Notes under the pieces: model-generated
The model's database searches: none
What the model was told of the DNA's origin: nothing
What the model saw: only the letters and a program-made list of their open reading frames with translations
In this document: piece after piece, positions 23,160 through 33,984 of the stretch
Layout: each line of letters begins with the position of its first letter
Position numbering within the stretch: the stretch's first letter is position 1
Origin: Agrypnia vestita
Lineage: Eukaryota; Arthropoda; Insecta; Trichoptera; Phryganeidae
Reading direction: 5' to 3'
DNA: 64,000 bases
Assembly (NCBI GenBank): GCA_016648135.1
Contig: JADDOH010000293.1
Location: forward strand, 62,001 to 126,000
Translations under genes and position numbers: made by a program

Positions 23160-24059
23160 GGTCGATTGCCTTAAGTACTTGGGTATTATTATAGACCAAC
23201 AATTGAAATTGAAGAATCATATAAACATGATTGTAAATAGAGTGAAAAAATGATATATAATTTTAAGATTACGCAACATTTTAACGATTGAATCACTTAG
23301 AATATCATATTATGCTTTTGTACAATCTATATTACAATACGGAATAATAGGTTGGGAGGGCTTTTATAAAAGTAACTTATAGACTCTTAAAACAACTCAA
23401 AAATTAATTATCAAAGTTATATTAAAAAAACATAGAACCTGCCCTACAGATTTACTTTTTAATGAATTAAATGTACCAACATTAGACAGATTATAAAAAA
23501 AACACCTCAATTTTACAAATACATTTTACAATTACAAATACAAAATTTTACAAATACAAATACATTCACTCAACAAAATATAAATACACCAAAAACTCAT
23601 AATACTCACAGTCGTAGCCAAAGAGCGTAAAAATAGGATGCTCAAACATTCCTAAATATAAAAAAAACAGCCAAAAAACAACACCATTACACATATCTAG
23701 GTGTCAAATATTTCAATAACTTGAATATCAGAACTGAAGAGCACTATAAAAAATTCAAGAAACACATAAAACAAATAGAATATACATAATTAAAACAAAA
23801 AATAGTTAGAATTATAAAAAAATAACGATACTTTGAAATAATTAGTATACCTGAGTCGCTAATATTTATCTTATGATGTTTGTATTTCTCTTCACTGTTC
23901 CATTATTATCTTATACATACTTATTCATTCATGCTCTTATGTATCATACTCCTGTTCCCAAACACAAGTATTACTTTACTGGGGACAGATAAACATGTAT
24001 AAAAAATGTAATATTCAATGTAAAATAAATGTAATATTTTTATTTTCAATAAAAAAAAA
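23160..24059 (+). mobile_element. non-LTR retrotransposon (LINE), 3' end with poly(A)
   Basis: From 23165 the plus strand reads the C-terminal part of a LINE polyprotein: the motif KYLGIIID, then a stretch LRNILTIESLRISYYAFVQS leading to QYGIIGW, and a PTDLLFNELNVPTL motif. It is broken by several stops (for example after SNL and DRL). A more distal coding remnant (YTYLGVKYF, near 23690) and a 3' untranslated region follow, ending in A(9) at 24051-24059. The pattern fits the CR1/Jockey group. The element is 5'-truncated and inactive. Confidence 0.72.
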
Positions 24060-24393
24060 GTGAATACCGAACCCAGATAGAAATATTATGATTATTTAAA
24101 ATATTGAATGGCCTTTAAATGTGGCAGAAATTATTAGGTACACCTGGGTGTATAATTATTATACAAATCAGCTAGGATTATATCTCTAAGCCGCTAAAAT
24201 TATAACAACTTTATTTGTTGTATTGTGATTAATTTAAAACAAACATCAATCATCTTAAAACGCTTTGACAAAATGCGTATCAATTATTTTTCATACATTT
24301 CCATTTGAACAAGTAATAATTCTTGTTAATTTATTTTTTAATTTTATTTTGCAATTATGTTAAACATTTCAATTTAAAAAAATTAAAAATATG
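24060..24393. other. AT-rich spacer
   Basis: Nothing recognised. Confidence 0.5.
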
Positions 24394-24446
24394 TAGGTAT
24401 TATCGTTCTACATTTTATTGTAGAATGTCGAAAACGATAATACCTA
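24394..24446. repeat. nested perfect palindrome
   Basis: The outer arms TAGGTATTATCGTT and AACGATAATACCTA (14 bp) are perfect. Inside, TTCTACA and TGTAGAA form a second stem around a short loop. It could be a miniature foldback element or a cruciform site. Confidence 0.85.
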
Positions 24447-24461
24447 ACTTAACTCTTCCTG

Positions 24462-24595
24462 TCGATAATTAGTGATAAAGATAAGTATAGAAGCTTCCAA
24501 CAATTACGGCGATGCAAAACTCATTTTCTCGATAATTAGTGATAAAGATAAGTATAAAAGCTTCCGACAATTACGGCGATTCAAAACTCATTTTA
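24462..24595 (+). repeat. 67-bp tandem duplication
   Basis: Units start at 24462 and 24529 and differ at only a few positions (agtatagaagcttcc versus agtataaaagcttcc). A recent local duplication. Confidence 0.9.
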
Positions 24596-24679
24596 ATTAG
24601 AAAATTATTCGCTAACGACAAGGAACGTCTTATATCTCTTATTTCGTAATTTGCCTCCAAATTTAAATTAAAACTATAA

Positions 24680-24990
24680 ATTATTCTATAAGAAATTGGG
24701 CAGAATGACTCCCAACAACCGATATTCCGGTGAATGCCGATGTAATTTAAAAGTGAATTTAAATTAACCCGAAAATAACAAATAAATATGTATAAATCAA
24801 CTTAAGCTATATTTAATTAATAAATATTCTATAAGAAATTGGGCACGGTGATCTCTTGTTTCTGGTTTACGTTAAAATGCCGATGTAATTTTTAAAAGCG
24901 AATTTAAATTACACAAAAATCAGAATATAAATAGCTTCTGATAAATACGATATTTCAAGACTTATTTTAATTAGATAAATCTATACGAAA
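24680..24990 (+). repeat. diverged tandem repeat, about 144-bp unit
   Basis: 'attctataagaaattgggca' occurs at about 24682 and 24825, each followed by 'atgccgatgtaattt' and 'gaatttaaatta'. A third, weaker unit begins near 24975. It is related in position, but not clearly in sequence, to the preceding 67-bp duplication. Confidence 0.65.
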
Positions 24991-25487
24991 TTGGGCATGA
25001 TACACTGTCCTGAGAAATCGAAGACGCCGTCTTAAATATTTTTTCAATATTCTAAACCTTCGATTTCCTTTTATAGTTTCCGGCCAATCCTTCTAGAACA
25101 TTCCATGTCACTATATCCTGTTAAAACTTTCAACCTTCAAACCCCGTAAGAGGAAAATCCCTCATTGTTTTTTGTCGGTTTTAAAATGTTCCTAATCTAA
25201 ATCAATAAATTGGTCAATATGATGTTTTGATTTTGTTCATGTTCAAAGAAACCGGCAACGTTGTTAGATTTATCTTTTTACGCGCCACCAGCAGAGAGCC
25301 TCGTTCATTGGTTCTAAATTCGCCGTTGTTCCTAAGTAAATCAAAGTCATTGGTTCGCGCGCAAAATAGCCCTGGCAATAGTGTAAGAAAGCTTTGTTCT
25401 GTTATTTTATGGCTGCGTTCAAAGTAAGAGTGCAACATGGCCTTTTTTCTTCATAGTTTACAAATATTATTAAGTGTTCAAATCCTT
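24991..25487. other. intergenic, nothing recognised
   Basis: Overlapping ORFs of 66 and 74 codons on both strands at 25214-25438 are unrecognised and probably accidental. Confidence 0.4.
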
Positions 25488-26308
25488 CAAGTTCAATAAG
25501 TAACTTCAATAAGTTCAATAAGTAACTTCAATAAGTTCAATAAGTAACTTCAATAAGTTCAATAAGTAACTTCAATAAGTTCAATAAGTAACTTCAATAA
25601 GTTCAATAAGTAACTTCAATAAGTTCAATAAGTAACTTCAATAAGTTCAATAAGTAACTTCAATAAGTTCAATAAGTAACTTCAATAAGTTCAATAAGTA
25701 ACTTCAATAAGTTCAATAAGTAACTTAAATAAGTTCAATAAGTAACTTCAATAAGTTCAATAAGTAACTTCAATAAGTTCAATAAGTAACTTCAATAAGT
25801 TCAATAAGTAACTTCAATAAGTTCAATAAGTAACTTCAATAAGTTCAATAAGTAACTTCAATAAGTTCAATAAGTAACTTCAATAAGTTCAATAAGTAAC
25901 TTCAATAAGTTCAATAAGTAACTTCAATAAGTTCAATAAGTAACTTCAATAAGTTCAATAAGTAACTTCAATAAGTTCAATAAGTAACTTCAATAAGTTC
26001 AATAAGTAACTTCAATAAGTTCAATAAGTAACTTCAATAAGTTCAATAAGTAACTTCAATAAGTTCAATAAGTAACTTCAATAAGTTCAATAAGTAACTT
26101 CAATAAGTTCAATAAGTAACTTCAATAAGTTCAATAAGTAAATTCAATAAGTTCAATAAGTAACTTCAATAAGTTCAATAAGTAACTTCAATAAGTTCAA
26201 TAAGTAACTTCAATAAGTTCAATAAGTAACTTCAATAAGTTCAATAAGTAACTTCAATAAGTTCAATAAGTAACTTCAATAAGTTCAATAAGTAACTTCA
26301 ATAAGTTC
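25488..26308 (+). repeat. 22-bp minisatellite, about 37 copies
   Basis: The unit AAGTTCAATAAGTAACTTCAAT repeats without length change over roughly 820 bp. Only two substitutions are obvious, near 25727 (cttaaataag) and 26141 (aaattcaataag). Each unit is two 9-mers TTCAATAAG separated by TAAC, and AAGTT/AACTT are mutually complementary. The words 'ttcaaatcc' occur on both sides of the array. The near-perfect purity implies recent expansion or active homogenisation. Confidence 0.95.
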
Positions 26309-27081
26309 AAATCCAACTGCCGCAAAACAAACTTTTTTTTTTTAAATTTATTTATTTCATTTTTCTTTGTTTGTATATAAACCGCGATCACCACATCCCG
26401 AAATAAGACTTAAATAAATAAATAACTATCGATCAAAGGATAATTAAGTGTCTCAACCAGTTAGCCAACGAGCTATTAATTATTAATTAAAATATTAAAT
26501 TTCAAAATATCCTACAAACCAAGATTCACGTGTCGAAGATATGCAACGTATTTTTATTTTGACATTAATGTTTTCTTTCTTTAAAATAATTGTAAAAGCT
26601 TCAAATCTTAAATTTTGTTTTATTTTTAAATATCCTCCACTTCAAAAGATTTCAGAATAAATTGTCCGTATATTAATCATTTTTTCTGGCATCTGGAAAC
26701 GCTAACTTAAAGCGTTGGTCTAATTTAAGGTACTTGAAACATTTTTCAAAGAGCACTTTTAATGAACGAGTGTTCTGAATGTTTTATGGTATTTTTCAAC
26801 AAGAATTTCGTTAAATAAATTAATGTTCTACTTTTAAAGATAAAGATCATTAATAGAAAATTTTATAATTATCACGATTATTAATATTCTCACGATGCAC
26901 ATAATGCACTCATCGGTTCTACCCTTTATCTGAAATAGAATTTATGATTGGAAATATGAGCGAGAATTCGTATGTTTATTATTATTTTCAGTGAGAAATT
27001 AGTGTGTTATCTCGTTTTGTCTTACACGAAATGGTATTTTTATAGCGGCTAACATCCAATTTTACATTAAACTTTATTAAA
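26309..27081. other. AT-rich intergenic sequence
   Basis: Nothing recognised beyond short A/T runs and an (AAAT)n patch near 26412-26425. Confidence 0.45.
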
Positions 27082-27290
27082 TGGCCCTCGTAGCGCTGTG
27101 GGTATGACACTGGCTTCCCACACCGAGGGTTCCGGGTTCGATTCCCGGTGAGGTCACAATTTTAATCTACGTGATTTACTCAAGCATGGGTTTTTTTTAA
27201 ATGTATTTCGCTTCTGTAATTGGGCCTCCTGGCCTGTTGAAGCGTAAAAATAATAAAAAATAATAATAAAGAAAATAATAGAAATAAAAG
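27082..27290 (+). mobile_element. tRNA-derived SINE (family B)
   Basis: The head has a good A box (tagcgctgtggg) and a perfect B box (GGTTCGATTCC at about 27134). Acceptor pairing is incomplete (5 of 7), and one extra base lies after the T stem. It is therefore a tRNA derivative rather than a tRNA gene. The body carries a nested hairpin (CGCTTC...GAAGCG enclosing GGCC...GGCC) and ends in an (AAT)n-like tail. The promoter boxes could still be read by RNA polymerase III. Confidence 0.75.
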
Positions 27291-28282
27291 TTAGTAATCA
27301 TCGGTAGTCCTATTTTACGTACGGAAGAGCTGGCAAAGTTTTGTTCCTAGCTATTAATTTGCTTTCTAAATGTAGGTTCCCATGTAAAAAATATATATAG
27401 AGTACTGTTGATATACATTAAATTGTAGTCTACTTTCAGATAATCGAAATAGCGGTGAACATTAAGTATGCATTTATTCGTCTGTTATAAAGATGCTCTT
27501 CGTTTCTCAAAAAGTCGGCATACCCTTAACCCTTACATTACTATCCGGGTACCTGGGTACCCATTTTCGATTTCAAGTTTAAATAATAATGCCATCATTC
27601 GTTTGCATCTCCATTATTTAAATAATTTGAAAGGGAGAGAAATAAAGCGAGGACGAACATTGCTATTAGAAGTAGTGACCTCCTAAGGCTATTGACCACT
27701 GTCTAAATACAAAACAAAAATAATGTATGTGGGAACGCCCATCCAGGTTCAGTACCTAGGTACCTTGGGTTGCATTTAGTGTAAGAAATTCCGGCTAGTA
27801 ACATAACGGTTAAGGAAAGCGCCAGGTGAATAATAATAAAGACAATGTAATGGGCGACCCACACGTTTTGCTCATACTTTCGGTGAAGTTAAATTAATAA
27901 TAAATGATCGCGCAAATAATTATTTTCGCCTGCCCGTCCTGCGGCCCTCATTAAGCTAAAACTTTTAACGATGCAATAAATGACAAAACCGTACAAGTGA
28001 AATGCATTAACTTTTCGTAAATGGATGAAGCGGCATAGTGTGTAATGGCCAGAGATAAAAAACAAATTTTACAAGCGAAATAACTTTGTGGTAACAATAT
28101 TATTATTAATAAAGAGAAAACACTTTAAAACCAAATCTACTCGATATACTGGCGGAAAGGTATAAGACTGATATAGTTTAATTGTAAGAAACCTTCTCGG
28201 AAAGATAGGAGATCTGGGTTCGAGTCCCTTTAGCAGCCAAAATATTTTTTCTTCGATTTAATTTTGCTGCATGTCTTTCTAA
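27291..28282. other. intergenic with Penelope tail and tRNA-like remnants
   Basis: 28085-28135 resembles the Penelope 3' tail at 14885-14945 ('actttgtggtaacaatattattatta'). 28150-28243 has a B-box-like GGTTCGAGTCC and an end 'agcagcca' but no convincing cloverleaf. The rest is unremarkable. Confidence 0.4.
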
Positions 28283-28285
28283 TCA

Positions 28286-28343
<58 letters not shown>

Positions 28344-28827
28344 GAAACCGTGTTTCCCTACCCGCCAAGTTTTCTCCACAACCAGCCACACCCACCCACC
28401 GATGGTTATGGTGGTGGATAGCCCTTGGTGTCACATCGAAAATAAGCGAGTTTGGTGGGGGTGGCTGTGCTTGGGTGGGAGTGGGTGACGAAAATGTGCT
28501 TTCTAGCACATTGTTTTGTTATAGGAAGGCCGCAAATGCTTCAGATTGTTTCAAAATAGGCGCGCCCACTGTATCGATGAATCTAGAAGGTTCCAGAAAA
28601 CCTGATTTAGAAAGTTCTGGAAGGAGAAGGTTCTAGAAAGTTCCCGACAGTTCTATAAGGTTCTAAACTGAGTGGCGGAGTGTGTCGGTCTAGAAGGTTC
28701 CTGTATATTCCATAAATTTTTTGAAAGTTCTGGAAAGAGAATGTTCTAGAAGGTTCGCGAAAGTTCTATGAAGATCCAAACAGTGTACTTAAAATCTACG
28801 CGTGCGAAGCCGCGCGGGCACAGCTAG
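28283..28827 (+). mobile_element. non-autonomous Helitron B, copy 1
   Basis: It starts TCAATATATA after an A and ends CTAG (28824-28827) before a T. CGCG-TGCGAAGC-CGCG forms the usual 3' hairpin just upstream of the end. A TA microsatellite follows the 5' end, then a GC-rich body with TTCTAGAA-rich monomers (about two). The 5' end agrees with copy 2 at 31196. No protein is encoded; ORFs across the TA run are accidental. Confidence 0.8.
28586..28766. promoter_or_regulatory. heat shock element-like arrays in Helitron B copy 1
   Basis: Alternating GAA and TTC triplets at exact 5-bp spacing, the architecture bound by heat shock factor trimers: three units at 28586-28598, three at 28610-28622, four perfect plus an imperfect continuation at 28626-28653, three at 28723-28735, and five perfect at 28744-28766. 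Binding itself is inferred. Confidence 0.6.
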
Positions 28828-28920
28828 TTGATACATAAATTTGGTTTTAAATTTCACAGAACTATTCTGAAAAAATTGCAACTTCATAATAAGAATGTGT
28901 TCTTTAATAAATTAGAAAGC

Positions 28921-29000
28921 AATTTGTCTAAAACCACTTTTTATTGCATAATCAACATATTGTTTAGGGACCAATGGCCCCTTCTTCAGGATACAATTAA
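28921..29000 (-). mobile_element. Penelope-like 3' terminal fragment
   Basis: On the minus strand a hammerhead-like motif is followed by a tail ('atgttgattatgcaataaa', 'agtggtttta'). The tail matches both arms at 60787-60985. No coding part is attached. Confidence 0.55.
28952..28995 (-). ncRNA. hammerhead-like motif, probably inactive
   Basis: CTGAAGA and a good stem II (AGGGGCC with GGTCCCT) are present on the minus strand. The GAAA box reads TAAA, losing the essential G12. Confidence 0.5.
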
Positions 29001-30305
29001 ATAACAATAGTATCCTGACAAAGATCTAGTTATTATTGATTGAATGAACTAGTGTTATTAATGAAAAAGTTGTCATAAATTTTTTATATTTTTTTTGTTA
29101 GGTAATCATTTAAACAGTCAGCATAATGTTAAGGTTTGGTCAGCTCCAAATTGTTTTCTGCCGGCAAATATGTTCAGTTGACCGCAACTTACTGTCAGCA
29201 ACTAGTAAAAGATTAATCAGCAAAGCATGTTATATAAGATTGTTCAAAAGTTATTTCTATACTTTTGCGTTTGCATACTATATACGTTTGCAGCAATACA
29301 TCTAATAAAGAGGCAAATGATGAGTCAAATTATATAAAATTTTGGCAAGCTATAAATTTCATTTAATTCTATAAATAAACTTAAATTTTGCAAATAAACT
29401 TTTTTCTACATCAAATTTACGCAACTTCATTGCTGTTAGTAGGTAATTGAAAAATAATGTGATAACCTAACCCAACCTAATATGATATAACCTAATCTAC
29501 TTACAGCTGATAAAGTAATCACTCAAGTAGTTTCATGAATAATTTAAATACCCATAAATATTACATTAATTAAGCTGACTAAATATGTGTTTACTTGCTG
29601 ATAAAGTTTTTTTGCTAACCACTATTGAGCTTGATATTTTCGCCAACAAAAACATAGTAGTCCAAATGATTTATTACGTATTTTTCTTCCTAACCCAATG
29701 ACAAATCGTTAAATAACTTCTCCTTTTTTTAAGGTAGGTGCAGATCAACATCAACCATTTTTAATGAAAACTTCCCCAATAATCTCCCACTTATATTTGC
29801 TTATTAATAATCACTTGCTAGTATTTCTATAGAATTAGATTTTTTTATACCGTGCAATATAATTTTATGTCTATAAACATTTTTTTTAATGTGACCAGTG
29901 AAGTTTCGCGGGGTTAAAAAATAATGGAATTAAATTATAAATAAAAAGACACTATAATTAGCAATAGGTGAAGAAAGTAACAAAAAGAAAATCGAGTTTA
30001 ATTAGAAAATTGATATCGCCAGGACTGCGGATTTTAGGGCGGCCTTGATTCCCTTAGGTACCACAGGATTTTTTTAAAAAAATATTTCTGCACCACATAT
30101 GTTGGAAATATAAGCGAAGGCATCAATATAAAAAAAAATAATGCAGCCATCGAGGATTACTAATTTAAAATACGTAATTTAAAGTAACTTAAGAAATAAT
30201 AAAAAATAAAAAAATACGTGCTCGCAATTATTGATTTGTTCTTCTTCGCAATTATTGATCTGGGTTCCTTTAACACGAATACCCATTGATTTTCATTGTA
30301 ATGAC
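29001..30305. other. AT-rich intergenic sequence
   Basis: At about 30030-30180 a weak resemblance to dispersed repeat H was noted. Nothing else recognised. Confidence 0.4.
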
Positions 30306-30341
30306 GATTCAAAGTAATGATGATTATCATTACTTTGAATC
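30306..30341. repeat. 15-bp perfect palindrome
   Basis: GATTCAAAGTAATGA and its exact reverse complement are separated by six bases. It is strong as DNA foldback but lacks the GC-rich stem and T run of a terminator. Confidence 0.85.
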
Positions 30342-31043
30342 ATGACATTTATGTATAAAATAACAATATTAATTGACAATTAAGGGATTTAAATTTTACA
30401 GTATGTACTTTTTATGGTTTAAACCAAAAAACTGGAATAAATATTTAAATTTACTTTGTAAATATAATATAAAAGATATATATTTTAAATTTAATAAAAA
30501 TAGGACTTTTTATGGACAAAAAATATTTTGATTTTTAAAAATTAAAATCTCTTAGGTACTTCACAGCGTTTTGAAAGTTGAAGGGATATAATTGCGACCA
30601 TTTAACACATTTTATTTTCACTCTATTTCACAGTAATATTTTTAATTCAATTAATTAGTCTGCTGAGTATACGATCCCGAGTACCTGTACAATGCAATCG
30701 TGTGTGAATTTCCACGTTCCAAGTTAGCTCGCGACAGTTAACTTCATAGATATCACAGAGGAAATTAAATAAGCCCCGTACAGCCACAGCGTACAGAAGT
30801 GCTATCTGCACGACATGTGTTCCTGCTTCATCTAGTCGAAAGGGACAACGCAAAACTTCTGGACATGACGTTGAAGATAAAATGGATTCTCCCGTTTCAT
30901 TGTCGTCGGCAAAATTCAATGTTTATTTATATTTTTTTATATGCGGAAATATTTTTTATTTTATGGTTGCAAATAGTGGTAACATTTGAGCGATGTAAAA
31001 AGAATATTATATTTATTATTTTAATCAAAATCAGAACCAAAGC
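30342..31043. other. intergenic, nothing recognised
   Basis: Overlapping ORFs at 30647-31062 on both strands are unrecognised. The 30650-30900 part is slightly richer in GC. Confidence 0.4.
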
Positions 31044-31095
31044 GAGTAGCTTGTTGATCTAGTGTTTAAAGCATTCGCCTAGTGATCTATTTTTT
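31044..31095 (+). mobile_element. SINE-A head fragment, diverged
   Basis: 'gagtagcttgttgatcta.tgtttaaagcattcgcctagtgatct' parallels the tRNA-like head of the SINE-A copies (gtagcttgttggtc..gtgg.tagga.actcgcctcgtgatcc). The body is missing. Confidence 0.45.
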
Positions 31096-31212
31096 ATTAT
31101 TTTTTTATTTATTACAGGCAAAACCGTATTATAACAGTCAAGAAAACATTACGGTATATTCAACATTACATTGCTTAGTTGTTCTTAAATGATAATCAAT
31201 ATATATATATTA

Positions 31213-32257
31213 GGTCCTTACATATGAAATTGGCGTTTTGCCGTACTGGCAAATTTGATCTCAAATATCTTCTCTTTGGTTAGGAATTCCAAATCCAAAT
31301 TTATACAGCTATTTACTCATGTATTTGTGTTTTGAAAATTATAATTGATTTGTTTTTCCTCAATTGGTTTTTTCTTTGCGTCACTATTGTGGAAGCGGAT
31401 CCATCGCAAACCACATCCGAGTTAGCTGCAGGCTGCGGTGTTAGTGATAAAACTGTTTTAATCCACTTGAAGCAAATTGGTAAGGTGAAAAAGCTTCAAA
31501 GGGGGGTACCTCACAAATTGAGTGAAGCAAATCAACAAACGCGCGTTGACTGCTGCGTTGCATTACTCAACCGGCACAAAAATGAAGGGATTTTAAATCG
31601 AATCATTACCTGTGATGAAAAGTGGATCCTGTACGATAATCGGAAGCGCTCATCGCAATGGCTGAACCCTGCCGAACCAGCCAAACCATGCCCCAAGCGA
31701 AAATTGACTCCAAAAAAGTTACTTATGAGCGCTTGGTGGACTAGTGCTGGTGTCGTTCACTACAGCTTTCTTAAATCTGGCCAGACGATTACGGCAGATG
31801 TCTATTGTCAACAACTGCAAACCATGATGGAAAAGCTAGCTGCTAAACAACCGAGGCTGGTTAATCGCTCTAGGCCACTGCTGCTTCATGATAACGCTAG
31901 ACCACACACTGCACAACAGACGGCTACCAAATTAGAGGAGCTTCATTGGAATGTCTAAGACATCCAACGTACTCTCCGGACCTTGCCCCAACAGATTACC
32001 ATTTTTTTCGAAATTTGGATAACTTCTTGCAAAGGAAAAAATTCAACTCCGATGGGGCAGTCCAAACCGCCTTCAAAGATTTTATTGATTCCCGTCCGAA
32101 TGGTTTTTTTAGTAAAGGGATCGATGAACTATCTATGAGATGGCAAAAGTGCATAGATAGCAATGGTACATACTTTGATTAAATAAATATATTATAATAA
32201 AAAAAAATCGGCTTTATGTTCCTCCCATACTAAACGCCAATTTCATATGTAAGGACC
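31213..32257 (+). mobile_element. internally deleted mariner nested in the Helitron
   Basis: Both terminal repeats match those of the mariner at 7318-8597, and TA flanks both sides. At 1045 bp it is about 235 bp shorter than the complete copy. The deletion joins the leader (gcgtcact) to the codons for IVEADPSQ, removing the start and the N-terminal DNA-binding domain. Confidence 0.93.
31386..32182 (+). pseudogene. mariner transposase, N-terminally deleted and frameshifted
   Basis: Same transposase as at 7378-8412, from about residue 76 onward, with CDEKW and LLHDNARPHTA intact. Loss of one A at about 31950 shifts the frame, so the first piece ends just after LEELHWNV. The last part, with SPDLAPTDY, is read in another frame. 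The missing helix-turn-helix region and the frameshift make it inactive, although the ends could still be mobilised in trans. Confidence 0.92.
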
Positions 32258-32556
32258 TAATATATATATAAAAAGAAACCCGTGTTTCCCTATCCGCCAA
32301 GTTTTCTCCACAATCAGCCACAACCACTCACCGATGGTTATAGTGGTGAATAGCCCTTGGTGTCACATCAAAAATATGCGAGTTTGGTGGGGGTGGCTGT
32401 GCGTGGGTGGGAGTGGGTGACGAAAATGTGCTTTTTAGCACATTGTTTTGTTATGGGAAGGCCGCAAATGCTTCAGATTCTTTCAAAATACGCGCCGACT
32501 GTGTCGGTGAGTCTAGAAGGTTCCGGAAAAACCTGCTATAGAAATTTCTGTAAGGA

Positions 32557-32701
32557 GAAGGTTCTAGAAAATTCCCGAAAGTTCTATAAGGTTCTAAACT
32601 GAGTGGCGGAATGTGTCGGTGTTGCTAGGAGGTTCCTGTACATTCGATAAATTTCTTGAAAGTTCTGGAAGGATAATGTTCTAGAAGGTTTGCGAAAGTT
32701 C
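32557..32701. promoter_or_regulatory. heat shock element-like arrays in Helitron B copy 2
   Basis: Six perfect contiguous units run from 32557 to 32584 (GAA, TTC, GAA, TTC, GAA, TTC, each five bases apart). Four more lie at 32653-32670, and five with one mismatch at 32679-32701. This is the strongest run in the window. Confidence 0.65.
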
Positions 32702-32762
32702 TATGACGATCCAAACAGTGTACTTAAAATTTACGCATGCGAAGCCGCGCGGGCACAGCTAG

Positions 32763-33380
32763 TACAATATGTAATACTTTAATATTAATATTATATTTAT
32801 TTTTCAGTTTATTGTAATATTAATATCTGGTAGTTTGTTGAACATTTTTTGAATTACATACCTACTATTTGGTCCTGTCTCCGTAAAAATAAATTGTTTT
32901 TATGGTTTCTATTTTTTTATTTCTTTATTTTTCATGTTGCGAATTCGTGATATACAAGTGTTTTCTGAATCTGGTCTTCCCGTATTATTTAATTGTCAGT
33001 TTATAATAAAGTTGATTTTGAATCGGTAAATTTTAAAATAGGGTTTCAAAATAGGTAGAAAAATTTAACCATAAGGAATTAATTGGTTTTCAGATAAAAA
33101 TAAGTTGTGGAGAAATGATTTGCATGTATGTGTCTATAAAATGTACATATTATAATATCTTAGGTATATATTTTTATAAAAGTATTATACTATAAAAAAT
33201 ATGGTAGATAGTTGTTTTTATATTAAAAAATATATAAGTTTAGAGGTGATACGTATTGTAAGATGTGTAAATAAAAATTACAAATTAAATTAGTTTACGA
33301 TCCTTTTTTTGAGTATTAACATAAGTTATGTCACTTTTTTTCAAATAAAGAGGACAAGAGTTCATAATAAAAAGAAAACC
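32763..33380. other. AT-rich sequence, nothing recognised
   Basis: No gene or repeat boundary was seen. Confidence 0.45.
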
Positions 33381-33694
33381 TCACCCATAAAAACCAAGTT
33401 TTTACTATACTCCCTTTCCCATTTACTAATTGAAACAGGTTTGGCGCTTACCCCACGCGTTGGGCTTGAGTCGGGCGACGCTTCGAAAGGAAGTAATACA
33501 AATTTCGAAAAATCCAAAATTATACGATAATTATTCATTTTTTTAAACGAAAATTTGTTAAATCTTTTTTATCTTCGCCACTATTCTGCCTGCAAAGTTT
33601 CAGCTAGATTGAATCACGGAAAAGGGGTTAAAAATCGATCCCATGTTTTTTCGACAGACAAGCAAGCAGACGCTTCGAGTTAAAAGAAAGGGAG
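33381..33694 (-). repeat. MITE-like repeat C, copy 3
   Basis: Reverse-oriented copy of 1815-2146, with CTCCCTTTC at 33410 and AAAGGGAG ending at 33694. The flank 33381-33409 also matches sequence beyond the inverted end of copy 1, so the repeat unit is longer than the inverted pair. Confidence 0.65.
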
Positions 33695-33984
33695 TAATAA
33701 AACAAATTAGTAAATAGTGTATTCTTCTTCATTTTTAACAACTTCTTTTCAACAATTTATAATTTTTCGATGACTCTGTAATAAATACCAACCCTGTCTT
33801 TAATCTAAAAATTCATCATTCGAACTTTGTAACGAATGTGCTCACTTTTGTGTACTTGATTACTGATACACTTTTGTAATATTATGTAAAATAATCAATT
33901 ACATCAGTATTCTACAGAGCTGTAAAAGAGAGATGTAAACGTTACCACAATCTATAGAGCAGAAAAATTTATTTCAAAAGAAAT

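Larger units (their letters stand above)
31196..32762 (+). mobile_element. Helitron B, copy 2, interrupted by a mariner
   Basis: The 5' end TCAATATATA (31196, after an A) equals that of copy 1. The 3' end is CTAG (32759-32762) before a T, with the same hairpin region upstream. A mariner has inserted into the TA microsatellite near the 5' end (31213-32257). Without it the Helitron would be about 520 bp. The body after 32268 follows copy 1 nearly base for base. Confidence 0.85.

Noticed and set aside
25488..26308. CRISPR-like array
   Set aside because: Units are directly tandem without spacers, and this is a eukaryotic genome. It is a minisatellite.
27082..27157. tRNA gene candidate
   Set aside because: A and B boxes are good, but acceptor pairing fails at two positions, an extra base follows the T arm, and a SINE body and tail follow. 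Annotated as a SINE.
28150..28243. tRNA-like segment with a B-box-like GGTTCGAGTCC
   Set aside because: No consistent cloverleaf or A box; probably a SINE remnant at most.
28264..28509. ORFs of 74 and 76 codons
   Set aside because: They run through a TA microsatellite of the Helitron and have no coding character.
30306..30341. Rho-independent-type terminator
   Set aside because: Eukaryotic context, AT-rich stem and no T run.
31332..31958. Functional mariner transposase in copy 2
   Set aside because: The N-terminal DNA-binding region is deleted and a frameshift removes the third catalytic Asp from the frame.
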